From positions 1 through 64,000 of the forward strand of contig JAMFTG010000151.1 of assembly GCA_023974075.1 (NCBI GenBank): a DNA stretch of 64,000 nt, in the 5' to 3' direction. This document shows, one piece after another, positions 53,836 through 64,000 of the stretch; the first letter of the stretch is position 1; every line of letters starts with the position of its first letter. The notes below the pieces were generated by a model. That model saw nothing but the letters and a program-made list of their open reading frames with translations. It had not been told where the DNA came from and searched no databases. This stretch comes from Chaenocephalus aceratus. Taxonomy: Eukaryota; Chordata; Actinopteri; Perciformes; Channichthyidae. Made by a program: the position numbers and the translations under genes.

Positions 53836-55740
53836 GAGAGTTACGTCATCTCCGTTCACTCCAATGGACCACTTTTTTACAGCAATGGTGGATCGTGGAG
53901 CCTCTCAATCGTTCCCCGGAAGTTAGCGCCAAGGCTAGCAGAGCTGTAGAGTTGCAGCATAATAGGCCGTTCGTGACGGACTTTTAAAGGTAAGAAGAAG
54001 TTTAAAGATTTATATTGCAGATATTATCAGTACATCTGATTCAAATTAACATGTGTATTAAAGGATGTCAGTGGATTATCCCTAAATTAGTAGATTTAGG
54101 GAACGTTTACAGATAACAGATTAAGCTAGGATACCGGATCAAGTTAGCAACACACGTTGAACAGCCTTTTAATTGTAAATTCCGTTCTCTTAATGTAATT
54201 TCGTCCAACGTTGTTGAATTAGAGAAGAGGGGCTTCTAAACGGGATTGTATGCAGGGGTGGAGGGAGTTAAATATTAGATAAATATAACTTTGGTGCGTG
54301 TAAGAGTGAGTGTTTTTAGCAGAGCCATATTGTGTCCTTGTGATTCTGTTGATTATTACCTGTCTGTATAATGTTGCAGCTCAGCTGATTTTGGATTGAT
54401 GGCAAAGGGAGAGGGACTTAAGTGAGAGTGAAAACACAAGGTAAGTTTAATACTACTGTTTTATATAAGTAAGCATACTAAACATGTATTCTATCACTGT
54501 ATTATATAAGTAATCTTGTTAGTAACCTACTGTATGGCAGGTGGAGGGGCAGTGATGTTACAGGTGGAGGAGCAAGACCGCAAACTCACAAGACAGAGAA
54601 ATCAAAGTTTGTTCTCCAGAGAAGAGGTTGATTTCACTTCAATTTTTTATTTCATATTTTCTAAAGATGTGGAAATGGCACAAAAAAAAACTTGAGAGCT
54701 GTAACCAAGACAACTGTAACAACATGAGTAGAGAGCCACCAAGGTTTTTCAAGTTCCTCTCTTACTCCATGTTGCCAACCCAAACTTCCAGGTACATGAT
54801 GGGACACCTTGCATGTTTTTGTTGTTTGTGCTCCTCTGGCTGGGTGCTGGCAGGTGGAGGGCAGTGATCCCTTCCCTTCTTCCCTCAATCTTTGAGACTA
54901 ATGTAAGTAGAAGACATGGCACTGTACATTTTCGAACATTTAAAATAATATACCACTTAAAAATAAGAAATATTACTTTTGTTACTAAGAGTTCATACTT
55001 ATTATACCATCTTAATAACCTTTCACACCATCGCTGTGATCATGAGCTATGGGCTTTGTAGATACAGGGGCCCTTCTCTTTTTGACCACAGGGCGATGCA
55101 CGAAGATGGTGGGTATAGCCTCTGCTCTCAGCCTAGTCTTTCCCTTTTTTGTCTTGACAAACTGGTCTGCATCAACATGTGCCTGCAGAGTGACTTGAGG
55201 TTACTTCACACACAGAACAACTGTGTCTGAATCTTGTCTGCCCACATACATATTCCATAGTGGTTGAATACACAGTATTAGGAAACACTTTATACTTACT
55301 GGACATGTTATACTAATTACATACTCTATATAAAATATGACCAAGAATGTGAGACAACTTTATAGAAATTCATATCACATCTGTTACTGATGCCATTTGT
55401 CATACTTTGTTAAACTCACAAATAATAAAGTTCCATAACTTCAGTTGGGAACAGAGACCACACCTTATCTCCCCAAGGCAATTTCCCATCCAATAGGTGT
55501 GCTGTGTGTGTATAACCCTTTCTCCTGTCTGTTACTCCCTCTTTCAGCACAAGAACCAGAGGGGGATTCAATGGAGCCTGAATACCTGCACTGAGACCCT
55601 CACCCTGCACCCTGAGTCTCAACTCTCAGTGTTTTCAAGCCTTTCCCTGTTTTTTTGTATTAAACAAAAACATTAAGCTTTCCCAATGGTGTGGTTTTCG
55701 TTTTGTGAAAAAGTGCAAATGCAGTGTTTGTATACAATTA
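53836..55740. other. Unassigned stretch with an exon-like start
   Basis: 53840-53990 looks like a first exon: GC-richer sequence with a donor-like AAAG/GTAAGAAG at about 53991. The motif CAGGTGGAGGGGCAGTGAT occurs at about 54539 and again, as CAGGTGGAGGGCAGTGATCC, at about 54851. No frame longer than about 80 codons looks like a protein, and I recognise no family. It may hold a non-coding transcript or an old element. Confidence 0.3.
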
Positions 55741-55988
55741 CCTCATTTCATTTCATTTCAAACCTTTATTTAGACAGATAGGTCCCTTGAGATCATGGAT
55801 CTCTTTTACAAGGGAGACCTGCATCAATTTAGTTCCACATGAAACTTAAAAACAACATAAAAACAAACAATAGAGGACATCATAATTACATATTCACCAA
55901 CACTTACAAACACCCATAGTGTCAGAAAGCATCTTGTGCAGACGTGCCTTAAAAACATTCAGAGAAATAAAATTGCTCAATTTCAATT
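55741..55988 (-). mobile_element. LINE 3' tail (AACCTTTATTTA...AGATCATGGATCTC)
   Basis: Starts with (CATTT)n and continues AAACCTTTATTTAGACAG and GAGATCATGGATCTCTTTTA. The same tail in the other orientation lies at 29010-29095. It abuts the piggyBac derivative. Confidence 0.6.
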
Positions 55989-57626
55989 TGTAAAAACAAC
56001 AAATATTTTACCAACACACTATACAATAAAATCACACTAGGTATATAAAAACAACAAGTATTTTTTTTTTAAATAAACACTCACAAAATGTTATACCTAC
56101 CTGAACTTTATACCTACCTGAATGTTCCAGTATTTAGGTTGTGCCACTCCCTGAAACAGTTCCTTTTGACAGTGAAGCACAGAGGGACCTGGCACTTCCT
56201 GCAGTACACAGGTGTCTTCACCCTTTTGAGTCCAGCATCTAGGCACCTCCTGCAGTTCTTCCTGACCTTGGTGGCATCTTCCCCATAATACTCGGGCATG
56301 CATGTGGGTGGTGGAGGTGCAGGGCCTTCAGCAAACTCCAACAATTCTGCAGCAAGCTGCTCCCTGAAAGTCTTCTGGGTGTGTGGCTTTGTCCTGCTGG
56401 GGTCACACCTCATCTAACAAATGTGGAAAAACAAAGAGATTAGATTAATTCACTGGCTTATATTTATAGGATAATATTGGACTATAAATGAATAATATTA
56501 CACCAAATAAATAAGTAAACACATGTATATTCATTCACTGGCCATTCATTTAGAAAATGTAACTCCAAAAAGACAAGTAACACTCTTTAGCATTTTGCCT
56601 AATCATTCCTGTAGCCTCTTGGCTAAGCTAGCACTGTGGCGCAGTTTCACCAAACACATAAGTAATATATAAAAACAGAGAGATTACATACCTTTCCCGT
56701 GGTGGAAGTTCAACATCCGAGTCACTACTGTCCAGGTCTGGCTGGAGCAGATCTTCATCATCCGACGAAGAGTCATCTGGTATGATCATAGCTATCGTCA
56801 GCTAGCATCTCTTGCAGCTGCTCTGTGGTGAAGCTCTCCCTTCTGGCTGCGTAATGCGTAATGGAGCCGGAGCGGGCTTAGTTTATACTACGCAGGATCA
56901 TATCTTTGGAACCCATTGGTCAATTTGGGTGATTGACACCTTTTCTGAACCGTTAGAGCCAATAGAATCGAGTGAGAGTTAGTAAGTCCCACTAAACACT
57001 TACGTCAAGTAGAGAGAGGTTTGCGTAAACAGCACGTGAGACAGCGTTAGCTCGGGACTGCGAAACGTTATACCTACTCTGCTGCCATGAATGTAATGAT
57101 AGATTATCAGGAACAATTCTAAAGTGACTAAGAGACATTGTATTAACCTTAAACAGCGTTTGTATTCCCTTGAACAAGAGCTTTGATCACAAAACAGCAA
57201 CGGTAAGACATAATTATTGTTATGGTTTTGAAAAATGTTGTTTTTTTTCTTCTCTGTTCTGGCTGCTAGCTCAGTGAGTTTCGTGTCCTACAGTGATGAT
57301 ACTTGTAACAAAAATAATCTGTGGAGTATCAGCTTTCAGATGATAGTTTCTGCAGAACATATTAAGTTTTAAAGATCGTTTTTGCTAGTTAGCACCGGAA
57401 GTAGCATTGCCCGTTTTAGCTAAGGGCTAATGCTAACGTTTCTTGTGAGACTTGTGTTTTGTTTCTGTAAAAATGGTTCATATTGTCAGTTAGCTGAGAT
57501 TATTTTCGTTAGTCTGGTTTAACACATTAATAGGTTTTTAAATATTAAGATGCCCTGAGACACAGTGTTGTGAAAAAAAAAACCAGGGTCCCCTGTCGGC
57601 GGGGACCTTCGGGCTTAACAGGTTAA
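55989..57626 (-). mobile_element. piggyBac-like derivative with deleted core (copy 2)
   Basis: Collinear with about 26860-28517. Ends at TTAA 57623-57626 with the same GGTCCCC/GGGGACC hairpin. Encodes the N-terminal acidic exon (about 56698-56790) and the C-terminal zinc-ribbon exon (56114-56413). The DDE core is missing. Confidence 0.6.
56114..56413 (-). pseudogene. piggyBac-type transposase C-terminal zinc ribbon exon (copy 2, open)
   Basis: After an acceptor-like CACATTTGTTAG the frame reads MRCDPSRTKPHTQKTFREQL, a linker with PAPPPP, then a cysteine-rich domain with CRRCLDAGLKRVK, VYCRKCQVPLCF and NCFREWH. This is the ribbon-like zinc domain at the C-terminus of fish piggyBac (PGBD4-like) transposases. 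It is open over 99 codons, while copy 1 is frameshifted. No DDE catalytic residues are present, so it cannot act as a transposase. Confidence 0.75.
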
Positions 57627-57633
57627 CGTGCAA

Positions 57634-60091
57634 ACACTGTAATTTTACAGATGTATCCTCTCTTTCTACAGTCAATAACATTTAATAAAAGTACAGCACT
57701 AAAACTTCTACAGGCAAAAAACCCGTAAAAAAACAGTCAAATGACTTGCAGCAGCGGCTGCCAAACAAAAACCATAACATTAAAGTAAAAATACATTAAC
57801 TGAAATAAAGTGCAAAAGCAATTAGTATACAGAAATTGTCCTTACAGATTTTAGAGGAAACTTTCCTCTCTTTTCAAAATCCATTGTCTTAAAATGTTAC
57901 ATTAAAATACCTTAAATAAAGTTCTGATGAGAAAAACAGTTTACATTTTTTTTTATTAGATTTGTATGATCAAACTCTAAAATATATACAGAATCTAAAG
58001 TTCTACAGATAGAATACTGTTATCTTACAGCTTTTTCTAACATTTTCCAATCAAACAGGTTCAACAAAATGACATCACAAAATGTTCTGTAGGAAACAAT
58101 TACTCTGAAAACTGAAAATAAAAAATATTCGTAGAATTATAGTACAACTAATGAATACGGCATTTAATATTTAAAGATCATATTTATAAATAGTAGAAAC
58201 AAAAAGTAAGTTGAATTGTTTAAGATTACTTTGAAACATTCTCAACTGAAAATAACAGAAATTGCAAAATGGCGACATATGCTCACATTGTCAATTTGAA
58301 GGAGCAGTGTGCAGGATTTAGTACGTCTAACAATGGTAGGTTCCAACCAATGGATAACTTTTTCACTCACCCTCCTATCCCAAGTTTGTAGGAGAATGAA
58401 TATTGGCTGCAAAAAACTTGAGGCCCAATCATGTTTCCTCGGTCCAATCTGCGCTACTGTAGACGTGGCAGTGCAACCTAGAGGAGAAACAGATCAGAAT
58501 CAGAAATGGGTTTATTGCCAGGTAGGTTCACACGTATGAGGAATTTGACTAGGTGTCGTGGTGCATACATACAAATACGGGCCTTGTTGAGGTGGCGAGA
58601 GGTTTTGGTCCTGATGCAGAGAGGTGTTGGTCCTGATGGAGAGAGGTTCTGGTCCTGATGGAGAGAGGTTTTGGTCCTGATGGAGAGAGGTTCTGGTCCT
58701 GATGGAGAGAGGTGCTGGTCCTGATGGAGAGAGGTTTTGGTTCTGATGGAGAGAGGTTATGGTCCTGATGGAGAGAAGTTGTGGTCCTGATGGAGAGAGG
58801 TTTTGGTCCTGATGGAAAGAGGTTCTGGTCCTGATGGAGAGAGGTTTTGGTCCTGATGGAGAGAGGTTCTGGTCCTGATGGAGAGAGGTTCTGGTCCTGA
58901 TGGAGAGAAGTTGTGGTCCTGATGGAGAGAGATTCTGGTCCTGATGGAGAGAGGTTCTGGTCCTAATGGAGAGAGGTCCTGATGGAGAGAGGTTCTGGTC
59001 CTGATGGAGAAAGGTTCTGGTCCTGATGGAGAGAGGTTCTAGTCCTGATGGAGAGAAGTTGCGGTCCTGATGGAGAGAGGTGTTGGTCCTGATGGAGCGC
59101 AGCCTCCATCCAGAGGGTTGTGTTGAAGGAAGAGCTGAAGTCCACAAACAGGATCCTGGCGTAGGTTCCTGCTGTGTCCAGGTGCTGGAGGAGGAGGTGA
59201 AGTGATAACTATTAGTAAACCATAATGATGGATGTTATTATCAGCAGCTGCCAATAGATCCCCTAAATCTTGTATGATGGACCTTTGAAGCACAAGCGCA
59301 CGCACGCACTATTGTCGGAACAATCAAACGCACCCTCCCAGGCACTGCGTGTTAGCGAAGTACAACTGGGATTTCGAAGAGGAAGATATGCTTGGTCAAT
59401 TCTTAATAAAAAAGAAAAACCAACAAATTGAGCACTTGAGATTTCATTAGCAGGGCCTAGCTACAGCTGCGGAGCTTTGGTAAATACCGCTAACAGGCTA
59501 TTTCCTTAAAATGGTAAATATCGCTGAATCTATATTTTCATCTTCAGGTGATTGAATCTGCATAACGTCCCTGTACAATAAGATTCGAGCATTTTGGAAT
59601 CCAGTGAGGAAATTCAAGACCAGTACATATTGATTGATTAAACAACACTAAATAAAATGTTAGTGTTTTCTTCAAACTCAGACTCTCTGCTGCGGCTGTA
59701 CCTCAAAGACAAAACAATTGTCTGATGATCTTTGTTGAACAAGGTCTGATTGTCCTGTACATGTACAATGTGGGGTATTTTTAAATACTTTACTAAACCA
59801 CATTCAATATTATGTTAGACACAAGTTAGTTATTACTCACATATCAAAGTATTTTCATCTGCAAGATGGAAGAATAGCTGGGTGCTGCCTGGAGAGACTG
59901 ATGAGAGGGACACAGGCTGGCTTCAGCAGCTTTCCACACAAAGCCATTACATCTTCTCTTCCATAGTCCTCACTGTCCACTGGTGCTCTGTCAAAAGAGT
60001 GAATGTCACAGCTGTCATGTTAACCCTTTGTTACACAACATACAACCAACATGTGTCAAAAGTGACCCGAATTAGTTTTAATTGTAAATAT
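57634..60091. mobile_element. CACTG-ended element (copy 2), left part
   Basis: Begins CACTGTAATTTTACAG directly after the piggyBac TTAA and follows copy 1 (43370-45727) closely, with the same LINE fragment and a longer 22-bp array. It is broken at TAAATAT by the L1 fragment. Confidence 0.55.
58590..59095. repeat. 22-bp minisatellite, about 23 units
   Basis: Same unit as at 44370-44590 but more than twice as long. A 211-codon minus-strand frame (58512-59147) runs through it only because three units keep frame; it is not a gene. Confidence 0.9.
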
Positions 60092-60768
60092 CTTTGCACC
60101 ATCTCAAGCACCTGGGTGCACAGATACTTTTTCTACAAGAAACTCATCTTAGGGTCTCTGATCAGAGCAGATTAAAGGCCAGTTGGAGTGGCCATACCTA
60201 CCACTCTTCTTTCACGGGGAAATCTAGGGGAGTAGCTATTTTATTGCACAAGTCAATTCCTTTTGTGTGTTCAAATGTGATGGCAGACCAAAACGGGAGG
60301 TACTTAATTGTTAGTGGTCAAATTAATTCTACTTCAGTGCTTCTTGTCAATGTATATGGACCAAACTGGGATGATGATGTGTTTTTTACACATTTATTTT
60401 CCATTCTACCAGATATATCCTCACATTTCCTTATTTTGGGAGGGGATTTCAACTGTTGGCTGGATCCTCAACTGGACCGATCATCGACCCGAAATTGTAA
60501 GCCGTCTAGGTCTGCTAAGGCAATTCAATCCTTTAAAAAACAATTTGCCATTTCTGACCCCTGGCGTTTTTTTAATCCCTCTGGAAAAGAATATTCATTT
60601 TTCTCAAATGTCCATCACACTTTTACTCGTATAGATTATTTTCTCGTAGACAATAGAATTCTTCCTTCTGTTAAATCAATTTCCCATAATGCGATAGTCA
60701 TATCTGACCATGCCCCAGTCACTATGACGATACATTTCACAGGGTCTGATGAAAACCGTGCTCCATAG
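60092..60768 (+). pseudogene. L1/Tx1-type LINE ORF2, endonuclease domain
   Basis: The frame starts inside the AP-endonuclease at HLKHLGAQILFLQETHL, so a few residues of the N-terminus are missing. It continues with SRGVAILLHKSIPF, LLVNVYGPNWDDD, LGGDFNCWLDP, FTRIDYFLVD and IVISDHAPVTM, which hold the catalytic E, N, D and H residues of the domain that nicks target DNA. A TAG at 60766-60768 ends the frame; the same frame reads on after it. Confidence 0.9.
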
Positions 60769-61221
60769 CGTTTCAATAATCGTTTTCTTTCAAATAAAGA
60801 CTTTGTGGAATTTGTTTCCGGACAAATAGATCTCTTTCTTAGTATAAACAAAACTCCTGATGTGTCCGCGTCACTGTTGTGGGAGACCTTAAAGGCATAC
60901 ATCAGAGGTGAAATAATTTCTTACAGCGGCTATGAGAGGAAAGTGAGGAGGGAAAGACTTAATAATTTAATGAAACGTATTGCACAGCTGGACGCCTCTC
61001 CTTACAAACTGAGTTTGAGGTCTTAGCTACGGATCACACAACAGAAATGTTACTGAAATCTAGACATACTTATTATGAACATGGGGATAAGGCTAGTAGA
61101 TTGCTAGCCTATCAATTGCGACAGACATTGTCGTCTCACCAAATTCCCCAGAGTAGGACGATGACGATTTTTAAAGAAATATTACTATTGAGGAACTGGC
61201 TACTGCAGCCAAGTCCATGCA
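60769..61221 (+). pseudogene. L1/Tx1-type LINE ORF2, linker, several breaks
   Basis: The linker between endonuclease and RT, with SNKDFVEFVSGQIDLFLSIN and GYERKVRRERLNNLMKRI in the endonuclease frame, a stop at 61024-61026, and later pieces (RHTYYEHGDKASRLLAYQLR) in another frame. Confidence 0.75.
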
Positions 61222-62283
61222 ATGTGCAAGTGTCCAGGACCAGACGGCTACACTGCTGAATTCTATAAGGCATTTTTACATAAATTGGCTCCTATTTTAA
61301 TTGACATGTTTAATGACTCATTTGAATCTCTTAAATTACCCCAGACTCTCACTCAGGCCTCGATTTCCCTCATTTTGAAAAAGAATAAGGACCCTTTGTC
61401 CTGTGCCTCGTTTCGTCCTATACGCTTGCTGAATGTAGACTTCAAACTACTGTCTAAACTCTTAGCTTTACGCCTTGAGTCAACACTTCCCTCTGTTATC
61501 TCCCCTGATCAAACAGGTTTCATTACAAATAGACACTCTTTTTTTAATTTAAGACGGTTGTTTAATACAATTTATAACCCATCTTCTTCTAGTGCTCCAG
61601 AAGCATTAATATCCCTGGACGCAGAGAAGGCTTTTGACCGGGTGGAGTGGGGCTATCTCTTCTACTCCTTAGACAAATTTGGCTTTGGGAAAAAGTTTAC
61701 GACCTGGATTAAACTGCTTTACTCCTCGCCTCAGGCCTCCGTTAGAACTAATAACAATCAATCGGAATATTTCCCTCTTCATAGGTCCAACAGACAGGGT
61801 TGCCCTTTGAGTCCTTTGCTTTTCACCCTCGCGATTGAGCCCCTCGCCATTGCGCTTCGCTCTAACCCCCTCATTACTGGGATAACCAGAAATGCCGCAG
61901 AAGAGAGAGTCTCTCTTTATGCGGACGACCTTCTTATGTACCTCTCGAACTTGTCTGTTTCAATCCCTGCTACACTTGCCACGCTGGACTCATTTGGTTT
62001 CATATCAGGATATAAACTTAATCTTGGTAAAAGTGAATTATTTCCTCTAAACTCAACCGCACGTAAATGTCCTTTACATAATTTCCCATTTAAAGTATCT
62101 CTGCAAAGCTTTACATATCTTGGAATACAAGTTACTAGCACATTTAAAAGTCTCTTTAAGGCCAAATGTACACCCTGTTTAGAACGTATGCAACAAGACT
62201 TTGAACGCTGGTCACTGCTCCCTTTAAATTTGGCCGCGAGGATCAACTCAGTAAAAATGAATACTCTCCCTAAATTTGCCTAA
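61222..62283 (+). pseudogene. L1/Tx1-type LINE ORF2, reverse transcriptase
   Basis: Open for 353 codons: CPGPDGYTAEFYKAF, SFRPIRLLNVDFKLLSKLLA, the catalytic SLDAEKAFDRVEW, NRQGCPLSPLLFTLAIEPLA and the YADD box (SLYADDLLMYL, 61915-61947). These are hallmark RT motifs of the L1 clade; this branch is common in fish. The frame stops at 62281-62283 and the C-terminal region continues in another frame (IWSKKKPRLHKDFLQRPKHL) to about 62630. Confidence 0.92.
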
Positions 62284-62630
62284 CTGTTTCAGTGTATACC
62301 TATTTTTCTTCCTCAAGCGTTTTTTCAGAAAACTGATAGCTCAATTTTGGAGTTTATTTGGAGCAAAAAGAAACCTAGACTTCATAAAGACTTTCTACAA
62401 AGGCCAAAGCATCTTGGAGGAATGGCCTTGCCAAACTTTAGATTTTACTATTGGGCTTCCAACCTAAGAATCTTACAGTATTGGCTTAGGTCCAATACAC
62501 TTCATCCTCGCCCGGCTTGGCTGGCTATGGAGTCTTTTTCCTCTAAGCCTGTGTCGCTGACATCACTTGTACACTCCCCCATCAACAGCCCGGTTTCCCT
62601 CTATGCTAAAAATATAGTTGTTAAAATCTC
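62284..62630 (+). pseudogene. L1/Tx1-type LINE ORF2, C-terminal piece
   Basis: Reads LGGMALPNFRFYYWASNLRI and ends within the protein at about VVKISL. There is no ORF2 end, 3' UTR or poly(A); the next base is CACTG-element sequence again. Confidence 0.8.
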
Positions 62631-63036
62631 CTTACTTTTTGAATAAAAATCATGTTTGTATCACTACACTTCTAAGGCACAACATAGGTCAAACATTACC
62701 TGTATTATTTTGCTATGTTATTTCATGCATGGCTGAGTGTTTCTTTACTATACATTTTCAAAAATAATTATTTTAGCAGTGATTTGGACCAAGCATGTAT
62801 GATGTAGTAATACAAAAAGTATTTTAGTTCACACAGTGTGACATTAGCTAGTCATGTTGGCGTGTACTATATAGAGCAGAGCTAACTAGCAATTTAGCCG
62901 AACATTAGCGGTTAGCTGTTTATGCTATGCTAGCTGTTGGCTACTGAACATTAACAAACTAGATTCCGCTGTAAGAAAGCTGTGCAACTTTACATTAAAC
63001 TTGGCGAAAACACTGTGATACCCCACTGCATGTGTG
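62631..63036. mobile_element. CACTG-ended element (copy 2), continuation
   Basis: Resumes copy-1 sequence from 45818 to about 46215. Relative to copy 1, 90 bases (45728-45817) are missing at the L1 junction. Homology stops at CCACTGCATGTG. Confidence 0.6.
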
Positions 63037-63230
63037 TCCTCAGACCAGTGTTTTTGAGGAACTTGAAGATCAGCGTGTTTACTTCATTTCTTGATTTACT
63101 TTCGTATATTGACTTGAAATCCATGTCCTTGATGTTATGTTGTTCCAGTGCAGTTTTCAGAATGAGTCTTTGTCTGTTATAATCAGGGCAGCTAAAAAAT
63201 ACATTATGTAATTTTTCTCCCCAATTTTCG
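63037..63230 (-). pseudogene. LINE ORF2 C-terminal fragment
   Basis: The minus-strand frame gives GEKLHNVFFSCPDYNRQRLI and ESKSRNEVNTLIFKFLKNT, the H-x..C-type tail found at the C-terminus of several non-LTR retrotransposon proteins. No catalytic part is present. It truncates the CACTG element. Confidence 0.55.
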
Positions 63231-64000
63231 GCACCCCGATGGGTTGATGCGCCCTTAGCATTCGCCTATACTGCCTATGCCAAGGGCCGGCCAAGGTGAA
63301 AACAATTTGACATCAACAAAAAATAAGACAAACAACTACAGATAGCACCACACATGATGGTTAGCCTACAGGCAGCCCTATTATTTAGGGCTGCCTGTAT
63401 GGATCAGGTTTTTGCCAAAGCGAGACCTTTTACTAGAATAATAATATGTTATGTATTATATCAACCGTATTGGTACAATGAGCGACATCTAGTGACGGAT
63501 TTTGGAACATTGATTTGATTTTTCTCATGGCAATTAGACTCTAGAGACAAACCAGGGGACTTTATTTGTATTTTGTGTCTGTCCATTTGGTGTAGTATTT
63601 TATCCAATATTACATTTGGTTTATACATTAGTCACTTTCTTATGAAATGACAGGTTTTAGGCCTTGATTTGAACATTCAATCCTGAAAATAAAAAATTAA
63701 CCAGATTAATGTTTCTTTAATCCTGACTAAAGGTAAGTAAATCTGTATAGGAAGACGAGTTAAGGGATAGATGTGCGGGACTGCACACACAGCATTTTTA
63801 TTATTTGTCCTGCGCCCCACAAATTGAGATGATAGTCGCGCAGAAAGGCCGGATCGGTTCGCTGACAGCCGGCATCGGCCTTTATTATTATATTGTCTAA
63901 ACGGCATCATGTAAGTTGCGCTGACAGGCGACACAGAGGTCACCCCCCCATTGACAGTTTACGAGCGCGTCCATAGTGTCTCCCGTCCACCCACCCACAA
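63231..64000. other. Unassigned sequence at the right edge
   Basis: No gene seen. 63270-63300 has the GCCAAGGGCCGGCCAAGG motif that resembles an element end; GGCAGCCCTA/TAGGGCTGCC at 63370-63400 is a 10-bp hairpin. An 88-codon minus-strand frame (63677-63943) has no features of a protein that I can recognise. Confidence 0.4.

Noticed and set aside
53836..54000. A host promoter and first exon
   Set aside because: The donor-like GTAAGAAG and GC content are suggestive, but there is no recognisable downstream exon, so it is kept only as an unassigned region.
58512..59147. A 211-codon minus-strand frame with repeated SPSGPEPLSIRTRTS-type units
   Set aside because: It is a translation of a 22-bp minisatellite; every frame shows the same 22-residue period, and copy 1 has a different number of units.
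1..64000. tRNA, rRNA or other structural RNA genes
   Set aside because: I looked for A/B-box pairs and cloverleaf-like stretches by eye and found nothing convincing; a tRNAscan or Rfam run would be decisive.

Overview
The window is repeat-saturated vertebrate DNA, almost certainly from a teleost fish. The evidence is an intron-containing choline-transporter-like gene, a chromodomain Ty3/gypsy (Sushi-type) retrotransposon, ZBED-type and other hAT elements, piggyBac-like transposase exons, L1/Tx1- and L2-like LINE pieces, and long TCTA, TG, ATT and AT microsatellites. I see no intact host gene, no tRNA or rRNA gene and no CRISPR array. Almost every coding stretch belongs to a mobile element or to a decayed gene copy.

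Backbone: a locus with the 5' part of an slc5a7-like (high-affinity choline transporter-like) gene on the minus strand is present in three copies. Copy A (1-7838) has exons 1 to 3, with a stop codon in exon 1 and a frame break at the exon 2/3 junction. Copy B (about 19179-24600) keeps only exon 1, which is open. Copy C is scattered from 28936 to 53835. It begins with intron-3 sequence, loses exons 2 and 3 to about 9.3 kb of insertions, then continues with intron 1, a four-base-codon-deleted exon 1 and the upstream region. A second conserved exon-like block lies upstream of exon 1 in all three copies. Part of the upstream region is present a fourth time at 25849-26599.

Insertions between and inside the copies: 7839-11910 holds a 5'-truncated Sushi-type gypsy element on the plus strand (zinc knuckle, protease, RT, RNase H, integrase, chromodomain, LTR), followed by the start of a second gag. 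11973-17451 is a composite with a piggyBac-type end and a partial long LTR. 17452-18805 is the 5' LTR and gag of another Sushi-type element on the minus strand. 29268-34096 is a ZBED-type hAT split by a solo LTR and by a smaller hAT, each with a perfect target duplication. 34097-38340 is a compact set of unrecognised genes preceded by tandem repeats, including a 178-bp array with dimer structure; it looks virus-like or element-like. 39579-42310 is a hAT containing a hAT and a LINE fragment. 42752-49566 is a 6.8-kb inverted-repeat element with three further levels of nesting. After copy C come an unassigned stretch, a piggyBac derivative (55989-57626) and a second copy of a CACTG-ended element broken by an L1 ORF2 fragment (60092-62630).

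How it fits together: empty-site comparison within the window (A against B against C) dates many events relative to each other. The locus was copied first, the copies lost different exons, and transposons then inserted into transposons. The two Sushi-type elements each show the same self-priming geometry (the LTR transcript start matches the primer-binding site), with different but matched sequences.
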